Origin: JBDKVA01 sp039679375
GTDB taxonomy: Bacteria > Bacillota > Clostridia > Acetivibrionales > DTU013
Assembly (NCBI GenBank): GCA_039679375.1
Contig: JBDKVA010000144.1
Span: 1 to 5,229 of the forward strand
Direction: 5' to 3'
Length of the DNA: 5,229 bases
This document shows positions 1 to 5,229 of this stretch, in pieces. Made by a program: the position numbers and the translations under genes. The stretch's first letter is position 1. Each line of letters begins with the position of its first letter. Under the pieces are notes generated by a model. That model did no database searches and had not been told where the DNA came from. It saw only the letters and a program-made list of their open reading frames with translations.

Positions 1-6
1 AGGAGA
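1..6 (+). promoter_or_regulatory. Shine-Dalgarno of the TIM-barrel gene
   Basis: AGGAGA lies eight bases before the ATG at 15 and fixes that start. The window begins on this site, so the promoter and any upstream operon partners are out of view. Confidence 0.8.
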
Positions 7-14
7 AAAGTTTA

Positions 15-908
15 ATGAATCCGATTATCATGCATATCAACTATTGTGAATTAACCGGCGGTAAATTTGGTAAAAGTGTGGATGATGTTTGCAGGAAGGC
101 GGCCGAGTGGGGCTATGACGGGATTGAATTCCGCGCAAAAGTGCCCGAGGATCTGCACTGCAGCGACGCGGAGTATATCGATGCAATTGCGGCGGGCAAG
201 GCAAAATACGGAATAAAGCATATCCTGTTCGGACGCCGTGCAGCCGGTGTTTCCAGCAACGATGCCGAAGAGCGCGCAGCGGGGATTAAGGATACGATCG
301 CATTTTTCCGGATGGTTTACGATAAGCTTGGCGTCACTGTATGCAACACCTTCGGAGATAATATCTTCAATCCGGATAAGAGCATACCGGGTTATGATTA
401 TGACCGTCATGGCTCTGCGGTTGCGACCGAAGCACAGTGGAATAATACGGCAGAGAGCTTCCGTAAAATCGGCGATGCGATTGTGCCGCTCGGAATGCGT
501 ATCGGTTTTGAGACTCATATGAATTACATACATGACGTACCGGAAGCGGCGGCCAGGCTTGTCAGGATGGTTGACAGTCCTGCGGTCGGTGTGAATATGG
601 ACTATGGCAATACGGTCTATTTTGCAAAGTATCCGTGTATTGAGGAAGCTATTCGGCTGTACGGCGATAAGCTGTTCTATATACATCTGAAAAACTCTGT
701 CGGTATCCGTGATTCGGGCAGATATCCCGTTGCGCTTAGTGAGGGTGAAATTAACCACAGATTATACCTTGGAGAGCTGGTTAAGGCGGGCTATACAGGC
801 CCTATAGGCATCGAAGCGCCGCGCGGCGGTGACCGTGAATGGTTTGCCCGCCAGGACCTTCAGTATTTTAAAACGCTTGCAAAAGAGGCGGGCCTGAACC
901 GCGGGTAA
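15..908 (+). CDS. Sugar phosphate isomerase/epimerase-like TIM-barrel protein
   Basis: A complete 297-residue protein of the xylose isomerase-like TIM-barrel superfamily (AP-endonuclease 2 fold), whose members are cytoplasmic, metal-dependent sugar or polyol isomerases, epimerases and related enzymes. Visible landmarks are the early strand YDGIEFR (residues 34-40), IGFETH (163-168), VNMDYGN (193-199), FYIHLKN (221-227) and IGIEAPRG (264-271). By analogy with tagatose/psicose 3-epimerases, the metal ligands would be Glu166, Asp196, His224 and Glu267, which suggests an active enzyme. Asn199 sits where those epimerases have a His after the Asp, so this is probably not a canonical ketose 3-epimerase. 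The length is normal for the family. The start is supported by AGGAGA at 1-6, eight bases before the ATG. The substrate cannot be told from sequence. It is relatively GC-rich (57 of 100 bases in 181-280) and may end an operon that begins upstream of the window. Confidence 0.88.
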   Translation: MNPIIMHINYCELTGGKFGKSVDDVCRKAAEWGYDGIEFRAKVPEDLHCSDAEYIDAIAAGKAKYGIKHILFGRRAAGVSSNDAEERAAGIKDTIAFFRMVYDKLGVTVCNTFGDNIFNPDKSIPGYDYDRHGSAVATEAQWNNTAESFRKIGDAIVPLGMRIGFETHMNYIHDVPEAAARLVRMVDSPAVGVNMDYGNTVYFAKYPCIEEAIRLYGDKLFYIHLKNSVGIRDSGRYPVALSEGEINHRLYLGELVKAGYTGPIGIEAPRGGDREWFARQDLQYFKTLAKEAGLNRG

Positions 909-1154
909 TCGCCGGCCTTACATATGAAGTCGAGGCGTACCGCTCACAAAGCCTTCAATTCACCTATACTACCGGTCACAGCATTTATTGATTTCCACTC
1001 GCCATGGAAATGGGGCGGGTTTGACAACCTTCCCCATATTCATTTCGGTCCGCCGCCAAAGGACAATCCTGATCTTCAGCTGGTATTCGCGGACAATCTG
1101 CGCGAGATAACAAACCATAGCCCGGCGCAGAACACAATTCTGTATGACGCCTGA
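909..1154 (+). pseudogene. Relic of an M14-type zinc carboxypeptidase (internal fragment)
   Basis: After the TAA at 906-908 the same frame stays open to a TGA at 1152-1154. Its first ATG (924) has no ribosome binding site. The 76 residues read from that ATG contain AFIDFHSPWKWGG (20-32), which resembles the M14 carboxypeptidase segment carrying the third zinc ligand (FIDIHSYSQ in carboxypeptidase A); His25 would be the ligand. The following stretch (HIHFGPPP, then a helix-like LQLVFADNLREIT) continues as in bacterial M14-like proteins. The N-terminal HxxE zinc motif and the C-terminal catalytic Glu region are both absent, and functional family members are several hundred residues long. I therefore read it as a decayed internal fragment that cannot be an active peptidase. 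Its composition (49 of 100 G+C in 1021-1120) is nearer the upstream gene than the AT-rich regulator. The family assignment is from memory of the motif. A small functional protein is the less likely alternative. Confidence 0.5.
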
Positions 1155-1290
1155 ATATACGCTGCATATATGGGTAGATATTTTATTTTTCTCGCCTTAA
1201 GATTATATCATTGTATCTTGTAGCTTCCCTCTTAATACGCTCCAGTTGATCAGTTGTTTGCGCGGTGAAATATAAGCTGACAGATATTTG

Positions 1291-1305
1291 AAAACAGGAA
1301 ATGTT
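1291..1305 (+). repeat. Upstream half-site related to the shared promoter element
   Basis: AAAACAGGAAATGTT matches 14 of 15 bases of 3846-3860, which overlaps the element in front of the binding-protein gene. Within this spacer its core GGAAATGTT (1297-1305) lies exactly 20 bp upstream of GAAATTGTT (1317-1325). That is about two helical turns and typical of tandem AraC-family half-sites. The sequence match is direct; the operator role is inferred. Confidence 0.45.
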
Positions 1306-1314
1306 AAGGCCGAA

Positions 1315-1334
1315 CTGAAATTGTTGCTTTACAA
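1315..1334 (+). repeat. Shared 20-bp promoter element, copy 1
   Basis: CTGAAATTGTTGCTTTACAA matches the copy at 3850-3869 in 18 of 20 bases, with an unbroken 13-base core TGTTGCTTTACAA. The similarity fades on the 3' side, so this is not a recent duplication of a whole promoter. It overlaps the predicted -35 hexamer of the regulator gene, the usual place for a class II activator site. Conservation beyond what a -35 box needs suggests a regulator binding site. Confidence 0.65.
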
Positions 1335-1356
1335 GACATTAAAGATAATTTATTGT
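1328..1356 (+). promoter_or_regulatory. Predicted sigma-A promoter of the AraC regulator gene
   Basis: The -35 is TTTACA (1328-1333, five of six to consensus), followed by a 17-base spacer and the -10 TATTGT (1351-1356, four of six). Transcription would begin near 1363 and leave a leader of about 54 bases. The weak -10 fits a promoter that depends on an activator. Confidence 0.5.
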
Positions 1357-1404
1357 ATTAATATAAGGCATCTTATTTAAAATACAGTGCAATCAAATTA
1401 AGAT

Positions 1405-1408
1405 GGAG
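1405..1408 (+). promoter_or_regulatory. Shine-Dalgarno of the AraC regulator gene
   Basis: GGAG within ATGGAGAT lies eight bases before the ATG at 1417. It is a moderate site, and it supports this start together with the hydrophobic N-terminus that follows directly. Confidence 0.7.
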
Positions 1409-1416
1409 ATATAATC

Positions 1417-3759
1417 ATGAAATCTAAAGTTTTGATTGGTTTAATAGTCTCTTACATTCTGGTATTGATTGTGCCTATAGTATTTTTCGGTTCTTTGATA
1501 TATGGAAGGTTTGTTAACATACTGACAGATGAAGTAGTGGAATCAACGAATGGAATGCTATGCCAGGTAAGGGATGTAATAGATATACGCCTCCAGGAGC
1601 TGGATAATCTGAGTACGCAGATATCACTTAATCCTAAAATAGAAAAGCTTTTATATTCCGAAAATATAGAAAATGCAAACAATTACCCCGATTTTTATGA
1701 TGCGATTCAGGAATTGCGGAATTACCAGGCTACAAATATGATGCTGAATAATATTTTCATATTATTCAGGGGCAGTAATATCGTTATCAGTAATGAAAGC
1801 AAATACCAGTATGATGCGGTATTCAGCAAAATATTCTCCTGGACGGGAATTGACAGCGATGAGCTATATAAACAGCTGAATGCTCTTGATGAATCATATA
1901 TAAAATATTCATCGGAATTTTATGTTAATAAAAATATATATAATGTAATAACATATTTTCAGCCGCTGCCTAAAAACGGCGCGTCCTCTAAAGCCGTACT
2001 GTTTATAACAATAGATGAGTCTATGATTAAACAACTCACACAAAATGTAATTGGAGAATACAGCGGCTCCATCTATATTTTAGATTCACAGAATAACATA
2101 ATATCCAGTGTCAATCCGGACAAAAGGCTCATGGAAGATGAAACTGTAAGAACCTTAATAGGCTCACTAAAAAACAAAAGCAGTGATATTTTTACGGCAA
2201 ATAGGAAAGATTTCATTATTTCAAATGTTGATTCGAATACTTATGATTGGAAATACATTTCTATTATTCCTTCCCATCATATACTGAACAAGGTAAACTA
2301 TGTTAAGGAAATGTCTGCAGTTATTGCACTCACATCCGTTATAACCGGATTGATCATAGCCTTTTACTTTTCAAGGAGAAATTACGGTAAAATCAAAAAA
2401 ATCATGGATTATATTAAAGGCGACAGTATTACATCATATAAGACAAAAATACCTCAGGAGCTTAAGAACGAATGGGATTTTATAAATAATGCCATTGAAA
2501 ATTATATAAGTGAGAATAGTTCGCTTCAATACAGGTTAGAGGAGCAGATTCCGGTTATGAGGAATAGCTTTTTTATCCGTTTGTTTAAAGGCAGTTTCAG
2601 TGATCCGAATCAAATAAATTCCATGCTTGAATTGCTTAACCTGAAGATAGACCGCGGACCTTTTGCCGTAATTCTGCTTAATTTGGATTCTTGCAGGCAG
2701 TTGAGCTATTATAATCTGGAATTGGTGCAGAAGGATGTTTTAAGGGTTACGGTATTGAATGCCGCAGAGAAACTTTGCGGTCAGGCAGGCAGAGGGTATG
2801 CGGTTGATATGGATTCGGAGCGTGTTGCCGTTTTATTTTGCATGGAGCAGGATGCGGATTTTAATCATTCCGATAATAATATAAAATTGAGGAAAGTAGG
2901 ATCCGAAATATGCAAATTTGTCAGGGAAACCTTTGGATTTTCCGCAACAGCAGGAATAAGCAGCTTATATAATGAGCTTTCACTTACGTGCAGAGCATAT
3001 GCAGAAGCAAGTACAGCTCTTGATTACAGGATAATAAAAGGTGAAAACACAGCAATATGCTTCAGCGATATAAGCGGGCGTATTGACAATAGATATTATT
3101 ATACTTTTGACCATGAGAAACAATTAATGGTTCATATCAGAATGGGAGATTATGAAGCAATAAGAATAACCATGAAGAAAATAGTTGATGCTATAAAAAA
3201 CGAACCGGCTTCGCTGGATATGGTAAAATGTGTATATTTTGAAATTGTCAATACGGCTTTGAAAGCTGTTAACGAGCTTGGCATGGATAATGAGGAAGCG
3301 CAATACCGCCTGCCGAGTCTGGTTAAAATAAAAACAATTGATGAGATGTATGAAGAAGTGTGTAAATTCTATTTTCATATTTGTGAGCAGGTAAAAAAGG
3401 CTAAGAACTTTAAGAGCACAGAACTGTTTGATAATGTAATTGCATATCTTAATGATAATTATGCGGATAAAATGCTTTCAGCAGAAAATCTGGCTGACAG
3501 ATTCTCTGTTTCTTCTTCCTATATGAGCAGGATATTTAAAGATCAAGCCGGAAGCGGTCTCATAGAATATCTTCATAAATTGAGGCTAAAAAAAGCAAAA
3601 GAGCTGCTGTCCCTTACTGACAAGACTGTTGCAGCAATAGCTGACGAAGCTGGCTATAACAGTCTGTACAATTTCACCCGCGTTTTCAAACGGTATGAGA
3701 ACATAACGCCCACTGAATACAGGATAAGTGAGAGAACAGGCAGTGTATCTTCCTTTTAG
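1417..3759 (+). CDS. Membrane-bound AraC/YesN-type transcriptional regulator with extracellular sensor
   Basis: A complete 780-residue one-protein sensor and transcription factor. A short basic N-terminus precedes transmembrane helix 1 (about 5-29). An extracellular, Cache-like sensor of roughly 270 residues follows (about 30-298), then transmembrane helix 2 (about 299-318). Residues 319-375 form a charged HAMP-like or coiled linker (SRRNYGKIKKIMDYI). Residues about 412-545 look like the degenerate GGDEF-type module of YesN regulators: FSATAGISS (508-516) and the AYAEASTALDYRIIKG helix (527-542) are present, but no GGDEF catalytic motif is visible, so cyclase activity is not expected. The C-terminus is an AraC double helix-turn-helix (about 668-770), with LSAENLADRFSVSSSYMSRIFK as the first and KTVAAIADEAGYNSLYNFTRVF as the second, ending in the family signature ITPTEYR. 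It probably senses an external carbohydrate, or the loaded binding protein, and activates the adjacent importer. The gene is AT-rich, notably at its 5' half (32 of 100 G+C in 1741-1840). Class assignment is firm; the ligand is unknown. Confidence 0.93.
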   Translation: MKSKVLIGLIVSYILVLIVPIVFFGSLIYGRFVNILTDEVVESTNGMLCQVRDVIDIRLQELDNLSTQISLNPKIEKLLYSENIENANNYPDFYDAIQELRNYQATNMMLNNIFILFRGSNIVISNESKYQYDAVFSKIFSWTGIDSDELYKQLNALDESYIKYSSEFYVNKNIYNVITYFQPLPKNGASSKAVLFITIDESMIKQLTQNVIGEYSGSIYILDSQNNIISSVNPDKRLMEDETVRTLIGSLKNKSSDIFTANRKDFIISNVDSNTYDWKYISIIPSHHILNKVNYVKEMSAVIALTSVITGLIIAFYFSRRNYGKIKKIMDYIKGDSITSYKTKIPQELKNEWDFINNAIENYISENSSLQYRLEEQIPVMRNSFFIRLFKGSFSDPNQINSMLELLNLKIDRGPFAVILLNLDSCRQLSYYNLELVQKDVLRVTVLNAAEKLCGQAGRGYAVDMDSERVAVLFCMEQDADFNHSDNNIKLRKVGSEICKFVRETFGFSATAGISSLYNELSLTCRAYAEASTALDYRIIKGENTAICFSDISGRIDNRYYYTFDHEKQLMVHIRMGDYEAIRITMKKIVDAIKNEPASLDMVKCVYFEIVNTALKAVNELGMDNEEAQYRLPSLVKIKTIDEMYEEVCKFYFHICEQVKKAKNFKSTELFDNVIAYLNDNYADKMLSAENLADRFSVSSSYMSRIFKDQAGSGLIEYLHKLRLKKAKELLSLTDKTVAAIADEAGYNSLYNFTRVFKRYENITPTEYRISERTGSVSSF

Positions 3760-3795
3760 AAATCAGAAGCATAATTCTCCCTGTGCGTATCAGTT

Positions 3796-3824
3796 TACAT
3801 GCATCCTGCATGTACATCCTTTTT
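3796..3824 (+). terminator. Possible weak terminator hairpin after the regulator gene
   Basis: TACATGCA (3796-3803) and TGCATGTA (3807-3814) form a perfect 8-bp stem with a three-base TCC loop. A run of five T (3820-3824) follows after five bases. Outer arms CAGTT (3791-3795) and AACTG (3825-3829) could also pair. The stem has only three G-C pairs and the T-run is displaced, so a partial terminator or a palindromic protein site are both possible. Confidence 0.35.
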
Positions 3825-3831
3825 AACTGCT

Positions 3832-3840
3832 GTAAATGAC
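3832..3840 (+). repeat. Degenerate upstream half-site before the binding-protein promoter
   Basis: GTAAATGAC matches GGAAATGTT (1297-1305) in six of nine bases. It sits 20 bp upstream of GAAAATGTT (3852-3860), the same spacing as in the regulator promoter. The match is weak on its own; its value lies in the repeated geometry. Confidence 0.25.
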
Positions 3841-3849
3841 AAATCAAAA

Positions 3850-3869
3850 CAGAAAATGTTGCTTTACAA
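3850..3869 (+). repeat. Shared 20-bp promoter element, copy 2
   Basis: CAGAAAATGTTGCTTTACAA matches copy 1 at 1315-1334 in 18 of 20 bases and again overlaps the predicted -35. Here the 3' end extends into GCTTTACAAAGC (3861-3872), a 5-bp inverted repeat around AC that copy 1 lacks. The same position relative to both promoters supports coordinated control of the two genes. Confidence 0.65.
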
Positions 3870-3892
3870 AGCTATGATATTCGCAATATATT
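3863..3892 (+). promoter_or_regulatory. Predicted sigma-A promoter of the binding-protein gene
   Basis: The -35 is TTTACA (3863-3868), followed by an 18-base spacer and the -10 TATATT (3887-3892, five of six). Transcription would start near 3899, leaving a leader of about 46 bases. An own promoter implies the importer can be transcribed separately from the regulator. Confidence 0.5.
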
Positions 3893-3926
3893 GGAATTGT
3901 AATCGGCCGGTTTACAATAAAAATTG

Positions 3927-3932
3927 AGGAGG
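3927..3932 (+). promoter_or_regulatory. Shine-Dalgarno of the binding-protein gene
   Basis: A full AGGAGG within GAGGAGGA lies 12 bases before the ATG at 3945, slightly longer than the usual spacing. No in-frame ATG, GTG or TTG lies between, so 3945 is the start. The strong site fits an abundant binding protein. Confidence 0.8.
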
Positions 3933-3944
3933 AATCGCTTTTTT

Positions 3945-5229
3945 ATGGGTAAAAAGAGGATAGTTAAACTTATTGCTTTAACAATGGTAGTGTTTACTTT
4001 ATTTGCGGCGGCAGCCGGGTGCGGTAATTCACAACAAGAAGCAGAGTCAAAAACGACAGACGGCCAGGCAAACGTGAGTACAGCCGTAACAGCCAGCCCA
4101 AGTCCGACTGCCACAGCAAACCCGGCCGATGCGGCCAGTATTGCAAAGTATGGGATTGGGAACATAAACGCCGGTAAGACAGTGGAAGAAATTCTCAGCG
4201 CGGGTGATTTTATAATACCGGCTGACAACGTAAAATTCCCCATTTCCCAGACGCCGATAACGCTGAAAGCTTTCAGAGTGTTTAAGAATCTGGACGTTGA
4301 ACTGAGTGAGATGCCTGTACTAAAGGATTATGAGAAGAAGACCAATATACATATCGAATGGACTACTCCTCCCAACGCGGCATATAAGGATAAGTTCAAC
4401 CTTATGATGAATTCGGGTGATCTGCCTGATATTATCATCGGTTTTCCGGGCGATCAGCTTGAACAGGTTGAAATGTACGGAAATCAGGGCGCTTTGATTG
4501 ATTTGTCAAAGCTGATTGATAAGAGTGCGCCAAACGTCAAGGAGCTTTTTACGCAGACCCCTGCAATCAAAAAAATGGTAACAACCGATGATGGAAAGAT
4601 TTATTCGCTGCCGTATATTATGGGCGACACTCCTGGAAATAATGTATTAATGGCAAGACAGGACTGGCTGACCAAGCTTAATCTTCAGCCTCCGACGACT
4701 ACCGAGGAATGGTATACCGTATTAAAGGCTTTTAAAACTATGGGCCCTGATGTATGGCCTTTCAGCAGCTATGGCACCAACGGGAAAAGCATCGACAACG
4801 TGATAAATTTGATAACCGCATGGGGACTATATACTGGGGGATCAAACAATGAATTTTACATAGCTGATTCTGAAACAAAGGTATATCCAAAAGACAACAA
4901 GATACACTACGGACCTATAGAATCCAGATTCAAGGAAGGGCTGGAATGGGTAATTAAGCTGTATAAAGAAGGCCTGATAGATCCCGAGTCTGTTACGAAC
5001 GATTCAAAGGCATTCCAGGCAAAGGTATTAAATGACAAGGTCGGCGCATGGCGCGGTCAAACAAATGGAGATATGCAAGTACTGAATGATACGGCAACGA
5101 AAAACGGCAAATCTGAAGACCAGTTTCATGTTGTGGAAATGCCTATTATGAAGGGACCGTACGGAGACCAGATCCATTTCTGGGCAGACGATTATAAAGG
5201 GGCTGCTGGCCAGCAAGGTGCATTCTGCA
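3945..5229 (+). CDS. ABC importer extracellular solute-binding lipoprotein (3' end missing)
   Basis: The frame is open from 3945 to the window end, giving 428 residues without a stop. The N-terminus is a lipoprotein signal peptide: basic MGKKR, a hydrophobic core (about 6-22) and lipobox AAGC with the acylated Cys at residue 26. An Ala/Ser/Thr/Pro-rich tether follows (about 27-65). The mature part starts with a strand at ITLKAF (105-110). It continues with features of family 1 sugar-binding proteins, of the large LipO-like type found in Bacillota: MMNSGDLPDIIIG (154-166), GKIYSLPYI (217-225), RQDWLTKLNLQPPTTTEEWYTVLKAFK (238-264) and LYKEGLIDPE (339-348). It should sit on the outer face of the membrane and deliver a carbohydrate, perhaps an oligosaccharide, to a two-permease importer. 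LipO-type proteins usually run to about 500-560 residues, so roughly three quarters is present. The permease genes would be expected just downstream. The sugar cannot be inferred. Confidence 0.9.
   Translation, partial: MGKKRIVKLIALTMVVFTLFAAAAGCGNSQQEAESKTTDGQANVSTAVTASPSPTATANPADAASIAKYGIGNINAGKTVEEILSAGDFIIPADNVKFPISQTPITLKAFRVFKNLDVELSEMPVLKDYEKKTNIHIEWTTPPNAAYKDKFNLMMNSGDLPDIIIGFPGDQLEQVEMYGNQGALIDLSKLIDKSAPNVKELFTQTPAIKKMVTTDDGKIYSLPYIMGDTPGNNVLMARQDWLTKLNLQPPTTTEEWYTVLKAFKTMGPDVWPFSSYGTNGKSIDNVINLITAWGLYTGGSNNEFYIADSETKVYPKDNKIHYGPIESRFKEGLEWVIKLYKEGLIDPESVTNDSKAFQAKVLNDKVGAWRGQTNGDMQVLNDTATKNGKSEDQFHVVEMPIMKGPYGDQIHFWADDYKGAAGQQGAFC

Larger units (their letters stand above)
1155..1416. 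other. Gene-free spacer upstream of the regulator gene
   Basis: These 262 AT-rich bases hold no credible coding region on either strand. A T-rich run around 1180-1191 has no convincing GC-rich stem before it, so I do not call a terminator. A short direct repeat, CAGTTG at 1243-1248 and 1251-1256, is probably chance. The right-hand part (1291-1416) holds the half-sites, promoter and ribosome binding site of the regulator gene, listed separately. Confidence 0.7.
3760..3944. other. Regulatory spacer between regulator and binding-protein genes
   Basis: The 185-base spacer contains a hairpin at 3796-3814, the second copy of the shared element, a promoter and a strong ribosome binding site, each listed separately. 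TTTACA occurs at 3794-3799, 3863-3868 and 3911-3916, and its reverse complement TGTAAA at 3831-3836, an unusual density for so short a stretch. No coding region is apparent. Confidence 0.7.

Noticed and set aside
51..758. A 235-codon open frame on the minus strand
   Set aside because: It lies wholly inside the isomerase gene, has no recognisable domain, and the + strand product has clear family motifs and a ribosome binding site.
909..1154. C-terminal extension of the isomerase by stop-codon readthrough
   Set aside because: The isomerase already has normal family length with its last strand and helix complete, and the downstream residues resemble a different protein family.
1155..1200. A rho-independent terminator after the M14 relic
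   Set aside because: There is a T-rich run but only short AT-rich pairings before it, so no credible stem could be defined.
1821..3051. An active diguanylate cyclase domain in the regulator
   Set aside because: The GGDEF-like fold signature is present at about residues 412-545, but no GGDEF/GGEEF catalytic motif is visible; this is the usual degenerate module of YesN-type regulators.
3869..3878. TATGAT (3873-3878) as the -10 box of the binding-protein promoter
   Set aside because: It lies only four bases after the TTTACA -35, far too close. TATATT at 3887-3892 gives a workable 18-base spacer.
3872..4243. A 123-codon open frame on the minus strand with a hydrophobic Ala/Val-rich stretch
   Set aside because: It runs antisense to the promoter and the signal peptide/linker of the lipoprotein. 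The hydrophobic stretch is the complement of the Ala/Thr/Ser/Pro-rich tether codons.

Overview
The window reads as chromosomal DNA of a Gram-positive bacterium of the Bacillota, probably a saccharolytic clostridial or Paenibacillus-like organism. The evidence is the strong AGGAGG-type ribosome binding sites, AT-rich intergenic DNA, a lipoprotein-anchored ABC solute-binding protein, and a large two-transmembrane AraC/YesN-type regulator next to it. All recognisable genes are on the + strand. This is inference from gene style; no marker gene fixes the taxon.

Layout. Positions 1-908 hold a complete sugar phosphate isomerase/epimerase-like TIM-barrel gene; the window opens exactly on its Shine-Dalgarno. 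Fifteen bases after its stop, in the same frame, lies a 76-codon open stretch (924-1154) resembling the middle of an M14-type zinc carboxypeptidase around its third zinc ligand. I read it as a gene relic. A 262-base gene-free spacer (1155-1416) carries the promoter of the next gene. Positions 1417-3759 encode a 780-residue membrane-bound AraC-family regulator: two transmembrane helices around an extracellular sensor, a degenerate GGDEF-like module and a C-terminal double helix-turn-helix. A 185-base spacer (3760-3944) follows, with a small hairpin and a second promoter. Positions 3945-5229 encode the first 428 residues of a lipoprotein sugar-binding protein of an ABC importer, cut by the window end.

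How they fit together. The regulator and binding protein form a classic sensor-regulator plus importer pair. Both promoters carry the same 20-bp element (18 of 20 identical) over the -35 region. In each case a weaker related half-site lies 20 bp upstream. This suggests one regulator, most simply the AraC protein itself, controls both its own gene and the importer. The isomerase could act on the imported sugar or a derivative, but its different base composition and the intervening relic make that link uncertain.

I found no RNA gene, insertion sequence, CRISPR array or clear novel system. The shared promoter element and the M14 relic are the two observations most worth following.
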